Assembly (NCBI RefSeq): GCF_026240905.1
Contig: NZ_JAPEVI010000003.1
Location: forward strand, 1,922,001 to 1,986,000
Reading direction: 5' to 3'
Origin: Roseibium salinum
GTDB lineage: Bacteria; Pseudomonadota; Alphaproteobacteria; Rhizobiales; Stappiaceae
DNA length: 64,000 nt
Shown: positions 51,355-61,531 of the stretch, in pieces
Position numbering within the stretch: position 1 is the stretch's first letter
How the letters are laid out: every line of letters starts with the position of its first letter
The notes under the pieces: generated by a model
What the model saw: the letters and a program-made list of their open reading frames with translations, nothing else
Database searches by the model: none
What the model was told of the DNA's origin: nothing
Made by a program: the position numbers and the translations under genes

Positions 51355-51642
51355 ATGTCCATCCAAGCACTTGCCATTATCACGATCACCGACCGGGAAA
51401 GCCTCGGAGCCTACCGGGAAAGGGCTGCGGAGGCCCTTGCCAGGCATGGTGGCAGCGTGCTGGCGGCCGATCCCGAACCGCTGGTTCTCGAGGCCGCAAG
51501 CGACACGCCGGATATGACGGCGTTGCTGTCCTTCCCGAACCTCGAGGCGGCACAAGCCTGGCGCGACGACCCGGATCTCGCCGACATCCACGCACTGCGC
51601 AACAAGGGCGGCAAGTCGACGATCGTGGTTTTGCCAAGCTGA
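51355..51642 (+). CDS. DUF1330 family protein (dimeric alpha/beta barrel)
   Basis: A 95-residue protein with the ferredoxin-like dimeric alpha/beta barrel of DUF1330: ALAIITITDRESLGAYRERA, GSVLAADPEPLVLEA and LLSFPNLEAAQAWRDDPDLA. No catalytic residue is certain. GAGGAGACGCAGAG precedes the ATG. Probable target of the divergent LysR regulator. Confidence 0.85.
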   Translation: MSIQALAIITITDRESLGAYRERAAEALARHGGSVLAADPEPLVLEAASDTPDMTALLSFPNLEAAQAWRDDPDLADIHALRNKGGKSTIVVLPS

Positions 51643-51803
51643 GTGCCCGAGGCCGCGGCATCGGTTCATGGCCGGTTGGCGAAGTGGCGGGCATTCGGCG
51701 TGAAATGTGACACGGGTCACCGGTTCCCGGTCTCGGCGCCAATGCGGCAGGACCGGGAAGGCAATCGGGATTTTCGGGTCTGCTGGCCCAAGTGGGCCCG
51801 CAA

Positions 51804-52397
51804 TCACTTCACCGGTTTGACCAGCCGCATGCGCCAGGTGACGCCCTTCTTGTCCGAGACCAGACGATAGTCGTCGAGGACTTCCCACTTGCTCTCGTCG
51901 TCGGTCGCCTGCCAAAGGCTGTTGATCAGCTTGTTGGCGCCCGATTCCGGCCGTTTGGGGGAATACATGGAAAGCGCGATGACGCCGTTTTCCTTCAGGA
52001 AGGGCACGTAGCGGGAGACAAGGGCGGCTGGATCGTCGGCGAAATGCAGCACTTCGTTGAAGACGATGGCCGAGAACGCTTCGCCGGGTTCGGGTTCGAA
52101 CGTGTGCATGTCCGCCGCGCGCAATGAGGCGATGGCCGGATCCACATTGGCGATCTTCAGCGAGGCCGGGGAAAGGTCCATGCCGACATAGCGCTTGATG
52201 CCCATCGGCTGCAGGCGCTCGTATAACAGCCCCTCGCCGCAGCCGATATCGAGCACGTTTTCCATGGTGCCGGTCAGCGACAGCCACATGCCGATTATGC
52301 CGTAGCGGCCGCTTTCCGGCAGCGAGCGCAGAAAGGCCCAGCGTCCGGCTTCGTATTCCTCGTCCCAGCCTTCGGCGGTTGTGGCGTTTTTCGACAT
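51804..52397 (-). CDS. Class I SAM-dependent methyltransferase
   Basis: A 197-residue protein with the SAM motif ENVLDIGCGEGLLYERL, the acidic residue after strand 2 (YVGMDLSPASL) and FSAIVFNEVLHFADDPAALV as motif IV. This is the Methyltransf_11/23-like fold. The substrate cannot be assigned. It is encoded 99 bp downstream of the ABC importer operon on the same strand. Confidence 0.92.
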   Translation of the reverse strand: MSKNATTAEGWDEEYEAGRWAFLRSLPESGRYGIIGMWLSLTGTMENVLDIGCGEGLLYERLQPMGIKRYVGMDLSPASLKIANVDPAIASLRAADMHTFEPEPGEAFSAIVFNEVLHFADDPAALVSRYVPFLKENGVIALSMYSPKRPESGANKLINSLWQATDDESKWEVLDDYRLVSDKKGVTWRMRLVKPVK

Positions 52398-52496
52398 GTT
52401 GGCTTCCTGACAGCAAAGGCGGGCGGCGAGCGGGATGGTTCAGCCAGAACTATCCCGCTCCACGGCCCCGCCGGAACATTCCGGATTTCAGATGCA

Positions 52497-53678
52497 TCAC
52501 TTATAGGGATCTGCCGCGTCACGCAAACCGTCCCCGAGGAAATTGAACGCCAGGACCACGATGATGATCGGGATGACCGGCGCCATCAGCCAGGGGTAGA
52601 CCGTAACCACCGAGATATTCTGCGCTTCATTCAGGAGGACGCCCCATGAGACGGCCGGGCGCCGCAGGCCGAGGTTCAGATAAGAGAGTGCGGTTTCGCC
52701 CAGAATCATCGCCGGGATCGACAGCGTCGCGGAGGCGATGATGTGACTGGTGAAGCCGGGCAGCAGATGTCGTGTGATCACCCGGCGGGGCTTTGCCCCC
52801 ATGAGCACCGCCGCCTTGGCATATTCCTCCTCACGCAGCGACAGGAGCTTGGAGCGGACGGCGCGAGCGAGCCCAGGCCAGTCGAGAAGGCCCAGAATGA
52901 TGGTAAGGCCGAAATAGATCCAGACGGGGCTCCAGGTGACCGGCAGCGCGGCGGAAAGCGCCATCCAGAGCGGCAGCTCCGGCAGGGAGCGGATGATCTC
53001 GATGACGCGTTGAATGGCGCTGTCGAGCAGCCCGCCGAAATAGCCTGCGATACCGCCGAAGAACAGGCCGAGCACGATCGAGATCGTCACACCGACCAGG
53101 CCCACCGTGAGCGACAATCTGGCCCCGTAGACCAGGCCGGAGAACTGATCGCGGCCCAGCCGGTCCGTTCCCAGGAGAAACAGGGTTCCGTCCTTCGCCG
53201 GACAGAACAGGTGAAAGCTGGCGTCGAAGAGCCCCCAGAATTCGTAAGGATCTCCGCTGCAGAGAAAACGGATCCTTTGCACCTGGGTCGGATCCTCCTG
53301 GAACACCCATTGCAGGGTCTCCATGTCGATTTCCGAGCTTATCCCGTAGACGAAGGGTCCGACGAATTCACCGTCGTGAAAGAAATGCACCTGCTGGGGC
53401 GGCGCATAGAGATTCATGCTGTCGCGGGTATTTGCCGTATAGGGGGCAATGACCTCCGCGAACGGAACGGTGAGATAGAACAGGATAAGGATCACGCCCG
53501 ACCAGACGGCGAGTTTGTGGCGTTTGAATTTCCACCACATGATCTGCCACTGCGAGGCCTGGAAGTAGCGCTCCTGTGCGGGCGTCATCTCCTCCGTCAC
53601 GGCGGGATTGAACGGTGCCGGATCGACGTAGTGCTCGACTTCCCGCACGGCTGCCTTGTCTTTCGCATCCATACTCAT
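52497..53678 (-). CDS. Oligopeptide-type ABC importer permease (DppC/OppC family)
   Basis: A 393-residue inner-membrane permease. An OppC N-terminal helix (LAVWSGVILILFYLTVPFAE, near residue 60) is followed by an unusually long periplasmic loop of about 95 residues, then the core BPD_transp domain with LGTDRLGRDQFSGLVYGARL and the EAA-type loop YAKAAVLMGAKPRRVITRHL. The start overlaps the DppB stop by four bases. Last gene of the importer operon. Confidence 0.95.
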   Translation of the reverse strand: MSMDAKDKAAVREVEHYVDPAPFNPAVTEEMTPAQERYFQASQWQIMWWKFKRHKLAVWSGVILILFYLTVPFAEVIAPYTANTRDSMNLYAPPQQVHFFHDGEFVGPFVYGISSEIDMETLQWVFQEDPTQVQRIRFLCSGDPYEFWGLFDASFHLFCPAKDGTLFLLGTDRLGRDQFSGLVYGARLSLTVGLVGVTISIVLGLFFGGIAGYFGGLLDSAIQRVIEIIRSLPELPLWMALSAALPVTWSPVWIYFGLTIILGLLDWPGLARAVRSKLLSLREEEYAKAAVLMGAKPRRVITRHLLPGFTSHIIASATLSIPAMILGETALSYLNLGLRRPAVSWGVLLNEAQNISVVTVYPWLMAPVIPIIIVVLAFNFLGDGLRDAADPYK

Positions 53679-54700
53679 GACGAGGCCCTCCCGCCGAGGC
53701 GGATACGCGGATCGAGAACCGCGAGCAGCAGGTCCGATATCAGCATGCCGATCAGGGTGAGGATGGCGACGAACAGAAGAATGAAGCCGGACAGGAACTG
53801 GTCCTGCGACTGCAGCGCGGAAACGAGCACCGGCCCGACGGTCGGCAGGCTCATCACCACGGAGACGATCACCGAGCCGGAGACCAGTGAGGGGATCAGG
53901 TTGCCGATGTCGGCAATGAACGGGTTGATCGCCATGCGGAGCGGATACTTGACCAGGAGCTGGCCTTCCTTCAGCCCCTTGGCCCGGCCCGTGGTGACAT
54001 ATTGCTTGTGGAGTTCATCCAGAAGATTGGCGCGCAGGCGCCGGATCATGGCGGCCGTACCCGACGTTCCGATCACGATGGTGGGCACGATCAGATGGGC
54101 CAGCACGGACAGTATCTTGTCGACGCTCCACGGACTGTCGATATATTCGGGTGCCATGAGGCCGCCGATGGATAGACCGAACCACCGGTTGAACATGTAG
54201 AGCAGGATGAGCGCGAGCAGGAAGTTGGGTGTCGCGAGTCCCACATATCCCAGGAACGTGAACCCGTAGTCCCCCCAGGAATACTGCCGCGTCGCCGAAT
54301 AGATCCCGATCGGGAAGGAAACGACATAGACGAATAAGATCGTTGCGAAATTGAGCACGACCGTCAGCGGCAGCGTCGGACCGATGACATAATCGACCGG
54401 TTTGTCGAATTCGAACGACCAGCCCCAGTTGCCCTGGAGAAGGCCATCGAAACCGTGGGGCCCCGGCCACAGACCGACCCAAACCAGGTATCGTTCCAGG
54501 AAGGGCCTGTCGAGCGAGAATTCCTTGCGCAGGAACTCCAGCTTTGCGACCGAAGATGCTTCCCCTGAGGATTTCAATGCGGCGATCTGGTTGGAGATGT
54601 AGTCGCCAGCCGGGAGTTCAACGATGAAGAAGATCAAAAAGCTGATCACCAACAGTGTCGGGACCATCATCAGTATCCGGCGAATAATGTAATAAAGCAC
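53675..54700 (-). CDS. Oligopeptide-type ABC importer permease (DppB/OppB family)
   Basis: A 341-residue permease starting MLYYIIRRILMMVPTLLVIS, the diagnostic DppB N-terminus. QGNWGWSFEFDKPV and the EAA-type loop YVTTGRAKGLKEGQLLVKYP are clear, with about six helices. It is 301 bp downstream of the binding-protein gene, a gap containing a strong hairpin, and overlaps the DppC gene. Confidence 0.95.
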   Translation of the reverse strand: MLYYIIRRILMMVPTLLVISFLIFFIVELPAGDYISNQIAALKSSGEASSVAKLEFLRKEFSLDRPFLERYLVWVGLWPGPHGFDGLLQGNWGWSFEFDKPVDYVIGPTLPLTVVLNFATILFVYVVSFPIGIYSATRQYSWGDYGFTFLGYVGLATPNFLLALILLYMFNRWFGLSIGGLMAPEYIDSPWSVDKILSVLAHLIVPTIVIGTSGTAAMIRRLRANLLDELHKQYVTTGRAKGLKEGQLLVKYPLRMAINPFIADIGNLIPSLVSGSVIVSVVMSLPTVGPVLVSALQSQDQFLSGFILLFVAILTLIGMLISDLLLAVLDPRIRLGGRASS

Positions 54701-55001
54701 CTAAACTCCCCTTAGCCCCGATACTTCCCGCAAAGCACGCACCCACGGCTCGTCAAACGGCCGCCTCGTTCTTCCTGTCAGCATGTTTTTAGAACGAGAG
54801 CGTGTCCACCCGAAACAAATAATTCTGAAATCACCGCCGGCCGGTTGCGAACCCGGATCCGCCGAACGGATCCGGGTCCTGTAATGATGTGACGGGATCT
54901 CCGGGATCCGTCCTGGCAGACATGACGGGCCGGACCTGCGGTTTTGTTCAGCCTGTCAGCCATGTTGCCTTCCTGGAAATCCGTCGTCTTTCGGTTCGTG
55001 T
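54701..55001 (-). other. Intercistronic gap with hairpin inside the importer operon
   Basis: 301 bases between the binding-protein and DppB genes. ACCCGGATCC (54851-54860) and GGATCCGGGT (54868-54877) form a perfect 10-bp stem with a 7-nt loop. There is no T run, so it may stabilise the upstream mRNA and limit read-through, giving more binding protein than permease. A reading frame here (54778-55005) has no family similarity and is discounted. Confidence 0.55.
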
Positions 55002-56888
55002 TCACTCGGCCATGTAGAACTCATCCATGCGGTGAATTCCGAAATGGGCACCCGGATCCCAGCCGTAGATCCCTTCCAGGGGAACGTTTTCAACGTCCTT
55101 GATCACGACCGGCTGCGGGACGCCCGAGACCAGACCGATATGGATAGTCTGGTTGGCATGAATCTGCAGCATCTCATCCCAGATCGCCCTGCGTTCCTCG
55201 GGCTCCCTGGAAACCAGCCAGGTCTTGTAGAGCTCCATCAGGCGCACGGCCGGCTCCCAGTCGGGCTTTTCGCCGCCCTCGCCGCCTGTTTCGTAGTAAT
55301 CGCCCCATGCGGGCCAGGCGAACCTGTCGCCATGAACCGGTGCATAGTCTTCCGGCGGCATTTCGGAGGTCGGGATGCCGTTTTCAAATCCCCACCAGAC
55401 GGACATCAGCAGTTCGCCCGTGATGGCGCGCTCGCGCATGTTGTCCCGCTGGCTGGGCTTTGCGAACAGCTTGATGCCGATCTCCCGCCACATCTCGGTG
55501 ACGAGTTCCAGTGCATCATCGTGTGTCTGGTCCTCACCGGCGGTTTCAACGATGATTTCCAGTGCGCGCCCGTCCGGCATCAGGCGGATGCCCTCGCCGT
55601 TGCGCTCCGTGAGGCCGATTTCATCCAGAAGCGCGTTTGCCTTTTCCGGGTCGTACTCGGCCCATTTGGTGGCGTACTCGGCCTTGTAGAGCGGGCTGGC
55701 GGGCAGCACCATGTCATTGGCCGGCCTGCCGAGACCGAAGAACAGCACCCGGTTGATCAGCGTGCGGTCGATGCCGAGGGAAAGCGCATGGCGGAAACGG
55801 GTGTCGCGCAGCAGCTCGCGCCAGACCGGATCCTTGACCGTCAGGTTCGGCAGCAGCGAAATCTCCGAGCCTTTGGAATTCGACCAGAGCGCGGTCACGT
55901 AGTCGTTCTGCTTTTCACCCTTCTTCAGAACCGTGACGTCGGCAAAGCTGAGGTTGCGCGCCTGAAGGTCGCTCTCGCCGGCCTGCGTCTTTGCCGGGAT
56001 CAGCTTGCCATCGGCGACCGTCATGACGATTTCGTCGATGTAGGGAAGCTGCTGTCCGGTGCTGTCGACCCGGTGATAGTACGGATTCCGCTCCAGAATG
56101 AAGCGCAGGTCACTGTCGGCGCGATTGCGCACCCAGGGCTGCAGGCTCGGAATATCCACATTCTGGGCGTTGTACATATCGTCTTTCTTGTTATGCAGCG
56201 GCGCCCAGCCGCGGGCCTTCACCTTTTCCGCTTCCTTGGCGATGATATCTGGATCGCCGTATTTCTCGTGGAACTGCTTCAGATAGTGCGACGGCCGGTA
56301 GATGAACGGGGGCCGGGATTTCGCAAGCTCCGGCAGAAACAGCGGGTTCGGGTCCGCCCAGGTGAACCGCACCGTCGTCTCGTCCAGCACCTCGAATTTC
56401 GGTTTCTGGCCATTCGACAGGAGGAAAGGCGGCAGGCCGGCGGGCGTCAGTTCTTCATTGCTGACGACATCCTCGAAATAGTAGCGGAAGTCTTCCGCGC
56501 CGAAGGGGTGGCCGTCGGACCACTTGTGCCCTTGACGCGTGTGCAGCGTGAAAATGCGGCCGTCCTCGACCTCGATGTCCTGCAGGATGTCCGGAACAAG
56601 ATCGAGGCTTTCATTGTAGCCGACAAGACGCGCATAGCCCCACACGTTGATCAGCCGCACGTCCTTGGCCCGGCCGATCAGCGTGTCGAGCGTGCCGCCG
56701 TGCCTGCCGGTCTCCCGGCCCTTGGCTTCGAGGTCGACGACCAGGGGCTCGGACGGAACCCGCTCCGCCACAGGTGGCAGCGAGGCGTCGAGCCCCGGTG
56801 TTTCTTTCAGCTCCAGCGCGACCAGCGGACCGGTCATCATCGCTGCGGCCAGGAACAGTCCTGCCCTGACGGATTTCAAGAACATCAT
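55002..56888 (-). CDS. ABC importer periplasmic solute-binding protein (family 5)
   Basis: A 628-residue periplasmic receptor, larger than the usual 500-540. Residues 1-25 are a signal peptide (FLKSVRAGLFLAAAMMTGPL). The SBP_bac_5 fold shows GGTLDTLIGRAKDVRLINVW, FTLHTRQGHKWSDGHPFGAE, FRHALSLGIDRTLINRVLFF and DYAPVHGDRFAWPAW. This long subgroup is common in Hyphomicrobiales for oligopeptides or oligosaccharides; the ligand is unknown. It overlaps the ATPase stop by four bases. Confidence 0.93.
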   Translation of the reverse strand: MMFLKSVRAGLFLAAAMMTGPLVALELKETPGLDASLPPVAERVPSEPLVVDLEAKGRETGRHGGTLDTLIGRAKDVRLINVWGYARLVGYNESLDLVPDILQDIEVEDGRIFTLHTRQGHKWSDGHPFGAEDFRYYFEDVVSNEELTPAGLPPFLLSNGQKPKFEVLDETTVRFTWADPNPLFLPELAKSRPPFIYRPSHYLKQFHEKYGDPDIIAKEAEKVKARGWAPLHNKKDDMYNAQNVDIPSLQPWVRNRADSDLRFILERNPYYHRVDSTGQQLPYIDEIVMTVADGKLIPAKTQAGESDLQARNLSFADVTVLKKGEKQNDYVTALWSNSKGSEISLLPNLTVKDPVWRELLRDTRFRHALSLGIDRTLINRVLFFGLGRPANDMVLPASPLYKAEYATKWAEYDPEKANALLDEIGLTERNGEGIRLMPDGRALEIIVETAGEDQTHDDALELVTEMWREIGIKLFAKPSQRDNMRERAITGELLMSVWWGFENGIPTSEMPPEDYAPVHGDRFAWPAWGDYYETGGEGGEKPDWEPAVRLMELYKTWLVSREPEERRAIWDEMLQIHANQTIHIGLVSGVPQPVVIKDVENVPLEGIYGWDPGAHFGIHRMDEFYMAE

Positions 56889-58771
56889 GCTGCAGTCCCC
56901 TCAAGTGCCCCGGCATTCTTCAGGCCAGGTGCACAGACAAAGTGATCCGGTTCCAATTCGACGAGTGACGGTTCCATACCGTCCGAAAGGCGGAAAGGTT
57001 CCGGCCAGAGTTGCGGCTCCGATGCCCTGTTGGCATCCAGGGCGGCAAAATCCAAACGCGCTGACAGGTCCGGCTCGGGAACAGCGGACAGCAGGGCCTT
57101 AGTATAGGGGTGGAGCGGATTGCCCACGACGGTGCGGGTTTCGCCCATTTCCACAAGGCAGCCACGGCACATGACGGCAATCCGGTCGGCGACATAGTCG
57201 ACCACCGCCAGGTTATGGCTGACGAAGAGATAGGTCAGATTGAGATCGCGCTTGAGATCCTGAAGCAGGTTGAGGATCTGCGCCTGCACCGAAACGTCCA
57301 GCGCCGAGGTCGGCTCGTCGCAAAGAATGAATTCCGGATTGAGCGCAAGCGCGCGGGCGATGCCGATGCGCTGGCGCTGCCCGCCTGAGAAGGAATGCGG
57401 ATAGCGGCGCAGATATCGCGGGTCCAGTCCGACCAGGTTCATCAGATTTCTTGCCCGCTCCGCCCGTTCGGACGCAGTGCCGATGCTGTGAACCTCAAAC
57501 GGTTCGGTCAGGATATCGTTGACGGTCATACGGGGATTGAGCGAGGAAAAGGGATCCTGGAAGATCAGCTGGACCCTGCGCCGGTAATCCATGAGGGCCG
57601 AGCCCCTCAGCTTGGCGATGTCCTCCAGCCCGTTGCCCCGGTTGTAGAGAACCTGGCCGCCTTCCAGCTTGACGGCTCTCAAGATCGCCTTGGCGGCGGT
57701 GGTTTTGCCCGACCCGGATTCGCCCACCAGTCCCAGACACTCGCCCCGGCGGATCGTCAGGCTGACCTGGTCCAGCGCGGTCATCGTCCTGGCCTTGCCG
57801 CCCAGAAACGAGCCTTTGCGCAAGGTGAATTCCTTGGTCACGTTGCGCATTTCAACGAGCGGCTCGCCCGGGGCAACGTCACAGCGCGTTCGGTTCGCGG
57901 TGAGGTCCGTGGCCTTCACCTTGATCGGGCGGATCGGCACGAGCCGTTCGTCCTTGCCCATGTGAAAGCTCGGCACCGCGTTGAGCAGCGCCTTCAGGTA
58001 ATCGTGCCTGGGATCGCCGAAGAGCTGCTCGGCTGTCCCCTTTTCCAGGATGCGGCCGTGGTAGATCACCGCAATCTCATCGGCCATATTGGCGACCACA
58101 CCGAAATCGTGGGTGATCATCAGCACCGACATTTCCAGCTCGGACTGGACTTCGCGGATGAGCTTCAGGATTTCGGCCTGGATGGTCACGTCGAGGGCAG
58201 TGGTCGGCTCGTCGGCGATCAGCAGCGCGGGCCGGCAGATCATCGCCATGGCAATCACGGCGCGCTGACGCAGACCGCCGGAAAGCTCGAACGGATACGT
58301 ATCCAGCGCGCGCTCCGGGTCCGGGAAATGGACGAGGCGGAGCATGTCCTTGGTGAGTTCGCGGGCCTCGGCGCGCGAGACGTTGCGATGCAGGAGCGCT
58401 GCCTCGCCGATCTGGTCTCCGATCGTGTGCAGCGGCGACAGGGACGTCATCGGTTCCTGGAAGATGATCGCAACCCGGTTGCCGCGCAGGTGCCGCATCT
58501 TCGCGCCCTTGCGCTCGAGTGTCGCGATATCGACCGGCGGCTCGGTGCCTGAAGGATCGGCCAGAACGACCTTGCCGGATGTGATCGCGGCCGCATCGGG
58601 AAGCAGGCCCATGATCGTCTGGGAAATGACCGTTTTGCCCGACCCGGACTCTCCCACCAGCGCGACCGTCTTGTTCTGGGGCACGACAAACGAGACGTCG
58701 TTGACCGCCCTGATACGGCCTTCCGGCATATTAAAATCGACCGTCAGTCCCTCGATCGAGAGCACATTCAC
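56885..58771 (-). CDS. Fused double ATPase of oligopeptide-type ABC importer (DppD-DppF)
   Basis: About 628 residues comprising two complete ABC ATPase domains in one chain. Domain 1: Walker A GESGSGKT, signature LSGGLRQR, Walker B LLIADEPTT. Domain 2: Walker A GESGSGKT, signature FSGGQRQR, Walker B FILCDEPTS, and the C-terminal oligopeptide motif PLHPYTKALLSAVPEPD. All catalytic residues are intact. GTG at 58771 (MNVLSIEGLTVDF) behind GGGGAGGAGC is preferred over a TTG seven codons upstream. First gene of the operon ATPase-binding protein-DppB-DppC. Confidence 0.95.
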   Translation of the reverse strand: MNVLSIEGLTVDFNMPEGRIRAVNDVSFVVPQNKTVALVGESGSGKTVISQTIMGLLPDAAAITSGKVVLADPSGTEPPVDIATLERKGAKMRHLRGNRVAIIFQEPMTSLSPLHTIGDQIGEAALLHRNVSRAEARELTKDMLRLVHFPDPERALDTYPFELSGGLRQRAVIAMAMICRPALLIADEPTTALDVTIQAEILKLIREVQSELEMSVLMITHDFGVVANMADEIAVIYHGRILEKGTAEQLFGDPRHDYLKALLNAVPSFHMGKDERLVPIRPIKVKATDLTANRTRCDVAPGEPLVEMRNVTKEFTLRKGSFLGGKARTMTALDQVSLTIRRGECLGLVGESGSGKTTAAKAILRAVKLEGGQVLYNRGNGLEDIAKLRGSALMDYRRRVQLIFQDPFSSLNPRMTVNDILTEPFEVHSIGTASERAERARNLMNLVGLDPRYLRRYPHSFSGGQRQRIGIARALALNPEFILCDEPTSALDVSVQAQILNLLQDLKRDLNLTYLFVSHNLAVVDYVADRIAVMCRGCLVEMGETRTVVGNPLHPYTKALLSAVPEPDLSARLDFAALDANRASEPQLWPEPFRLSDGMEPSLVELEPDHFVCAPGLKNAGALEGTAA

Positions 58772-58807
58772 CGCGCGGCTCCTCCCCGGCAAGGTTTGTC
58801 TCAGAGT

Positions 58808-58820
58808 GGCTTAATAAGCC
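58808..58820. promoter_or_regulatory. Short dyad upstream of the importer operon
   Basis: GGCTTA-A-TAAGCC is a perfect 6-bp inverted repeat 36 bp before the ATPase start, in an AT-rich promoter region. It may be an operator; no regulator is adjacent. Confidence 0.3.
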
Positions 58821-58963
58821 CTTGTTGCAATAGAAAGACAACCAAATTCGCCGAGCGATAGCAATGCAGAAATCGGTACCGAGTATCAGTGATCTAAATC
58901 ATATTGGCAAAAAATCCCTTTTCTGTTCAGAATCTTGTCCGTGCGCGCAGTAAAGTTTCAAAG

Positions 58964-60843
58964 CTACTCTGCCGCGGAGACCGGCAAATCTTCCGCAGCG
59001 GTTTGCGCGGGTTCGGCCGCCGGGAACGGATCCAGCCAGTAAACCTCCATCGGATCACTCCGCCCACGCAAGAGATGCTCTCCGGCCCGGCGGAGGTTCC
59101 GCTCGCCCGGGAGTTGGGCAACGGTGTTAGCGCTGGCCAGAATGGTGACTTCCGCATCTCCCGCAACTTCCCTGCCCAGCGTCTGCAGGCGTTCGGCCGC
59201 ATTCACCGTATCGCCGACAACCGTATAGTTCCAACGGTCGAGCGCGCCCACATTGCCGACGACAGCAGGCCCGGTGTGGATGCCGACGCGAAGCAGGAGC
59301 CGGGGCCGGCCCTCCTCCACCGCCTGCTCGTTGGCCTTATGGAGGGCAGCCGCGATCCGGCGGACTGTTCTGACCGCCGCTGCGGCATGGTCGGGCCGCG
59401 CGTCGGGAGCCCCCAGAATGCAAGCATGCCGTCGCCTATGAACTTGTCGACCGTCCCGTCCTCGCTCTCCACCGCCTCAACCAGGATGGCGAAATGGTCG
59501 TTCAGAAGGCCGGCCGTTTCTTCGGCGCTCATGTGTTCGGACAGCGCAGTGAAGCCGACGATATCGGTGAACACGATGGTCAGTTCCGCTTCCCGCGCGT
59601 CTGCCGCCCCGCGGCCGCCCAGACGCATCAGCTTGATGAACAGCGACCGCGGCACATAGGTGTTCATGGCCTTCAGGCCTTCCACCATGGAATTGAACGC
59701 GAGAGCAACCTGATCGACCTCCGCTACCCGGCTGCGCGGCAGCGGCTCGACCTCATTCAACGACAATGAGCCGACCCGCCGTGACTGAACGGCAAGATTG
59801 CGCAGCGGCCGGGCCACCCGCCGGCCGATCCAGAAGGCAATCAGGACCGAAACCACCAGCGCGCCGAAACCGACGAACATCGACCCGGCCAGCCGCCTGA
59901 CCTCGCGGGAAACCGTGACGCCACGATAATACTGTCCCACGATCCAGGCCTCGTCGCTAAAGCCTTCCAGAACGCCTTTCATGAGAATGTATTCGCTGCC
60001 GCCTGCTTCCACGAACGAAACCTCGATGCCGAGTTCCGCCGCCTTCTCGAATTCGTTCAGGCGCTGCTCGTTCGCCATCGCCGCCAGAACCGGATCTCCC
60101 GCGGATCTCCAGGGGCTTGGCAGATTGTCCTTTATGCTTCCGCCTGTCTGCAGCCAGTTCACGTCGGAGTGCATGATGACCTTGCCGTCTCCCGAGATGA
60201 TGAAGACGGTATTGTTGGCGCCTTCGTCCTGCGCGGACACCGCATGCGACAGGTCCTCCATTGACGTTGCCGCCGTCAGTATGCCGGTGACCTGGCCGTT
60301 CCGGGTGATCGGCACCGAGACATTTGCGAACAAGCCAACATCATGACGCACAAGCGGTCCCCAGGTCGGCCCGCTATCGGCCACCAGATTTGGAATACCG
60401 TCCGAGATCATGCCCGGCGGCGGCACGTCGGTCGATATCCGCCAGAGCTTCCCCGACGGCGCACGGAAGATGCCCAGCCGCCGGCCATTCAGGTCCGTGA
60501 CGGCCAGCGTGCTGAGATCGCCATTGGCCTTCATGGCGATCGACAGGTCTTCCAGGGTCTTTTCCGGATTGCTGAAGCCGATGGTATCGTCATCGAAATA
60601 GGGTTTCAGTCCGACAACGGCGCTTTCAACGGATCGGAAGTGGGTGCGCAGCCGCGTCTCCAGCGCCTGGGTGCTCAAGATCGCCTTGTCGTTGAGAAGC
60701 GAAAAGGTGTTCTGGAAATTGGCCATCACGGACAGGCCGAGCACCAGACCGATCGCCAGCGCCACAAACGCGCCGAAGCCAAGCCCGACGACGGTCGTCA
60801 GGGGCCACTTCATGCGCCCTCGGGTACGGTCCTTCTTCGCCAT
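58964..60843 (-). CDS. Membrane sensor class III nucleotide cyclase with HAMP domain (apparent frameshift near 59410)
   Basis: About 626 residues. A first membrane helix (residues 14-42), a large periplasmic Cache-like sensor (about 45-320, with LAVTDLNGRRLGIFRA and VFIISGDGKVIMHSD), a second helix (AGSMFVGFGALVVSVLIAFW), HAMP, then a cyclase domain with ELTIVFTDIVGFTAL, KFIGDGMLAFWG and VVGDTVNAAERLQ. Both metal aspartates and the transition-state N/R pair are present. The frame breaks after AFWG; one missing G in the run (plus-strand CCCCC at 59410-59414) restores AFWGAPDARPDHAAAAVRTV. It is independent of the cyclase at 34 kb. Confidence 0.88.
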
Positions 60844-60922
60844 CAGGCGGCCTCCGTTGTCGGCAACAGCTTACCCGCCAATGGCTTGGCGTCAAATCCC
60901 GGCGGACAGGATCTGGCGAGAT

Positions 60923-61515
60923 TCACGTTTGCCCGGGAACCATTTTCCGCAGCGCAAGCTCCTGCAGAAGTATGATGGTCTTGGCGTCGCAGATCTCACC
61001 GGACCGGATCATCCGAAGCGCATCGTCAAGCGGAACGTGGAGAACTTCAATATCCTCGCCTTCATGCTCATGGCCCCCCCTTCCGCGACCTGATCCTTCA
61101 GATGGTATGTGCCGGAGAAAAAGGAAAGATACTCGGTGAGCGCTCCCGGGCTCATGAGAACGTCGAAGAGATGGTCCAGCCGAGAAATCTCGAAACCCGT
61201 TTCCTCGACAAGCTCGGCCCGCATCCGGTCTTCCGGATGGGCCCCGTCCAGCATTCCGGCCGGTGCCTCGATCACCAACGGATCCTTGTCGTTCAGCCAG
61301 ACCGGCAGGCGGAATTGCCGGGTCAGCAGAACACAGCCGGTTTCAGGATTGTAAAGCAGGCAGGTGACGCCGTTGCCCCGGTCGTAGGCCTCGCGGACCT
61401 GTTCCTGCCAGGTCCCGTCCCTGCGCCTGTATTCGATCCTGTACCTGGTCAGCTTGCCCCACTCGTTCGCAAGCACCTCGGCGTCAACTATCTTCAGGAA
61501 ATCCGGATCTGCCAT
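60923..61515 (-). CDS. NUDIX hydrolase, NudK-like (apparent frameshift near 61074)
   Basis: About 197 residues. The NUDIX box region is GMLDGAHPEDRMRAELVEET then GFEISRL; the usual Arg of REx2EE is Ala, which also varies in NudK-type ADP-sugar/GDP-mannose pyrophosphatases. RYRIEYRRRDGTWQEQVREA and SPGALTEYLSFFSGTYHL fit that group. After VAEGG the frame breaks at a run of seven C (61074-61080, plus strand). One more G restores GGHEHEGEDIEVLHVPLDDA and a normal C-terminus ending LALRKMVPGQT. ATG at 61515 has AGGAGG 6 bp upstream. Confidence 0.87.
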
Positions 61516-61531
61516 CATGCGCCTCCTGACT

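Noticed and set aside
54778..55005. A small minus-strand open frame in the importer operon gap
   Set aside because: It contains the 10-bp hairpin in its coding region, overlaps the binding-protein stop and has no recognisable domain.
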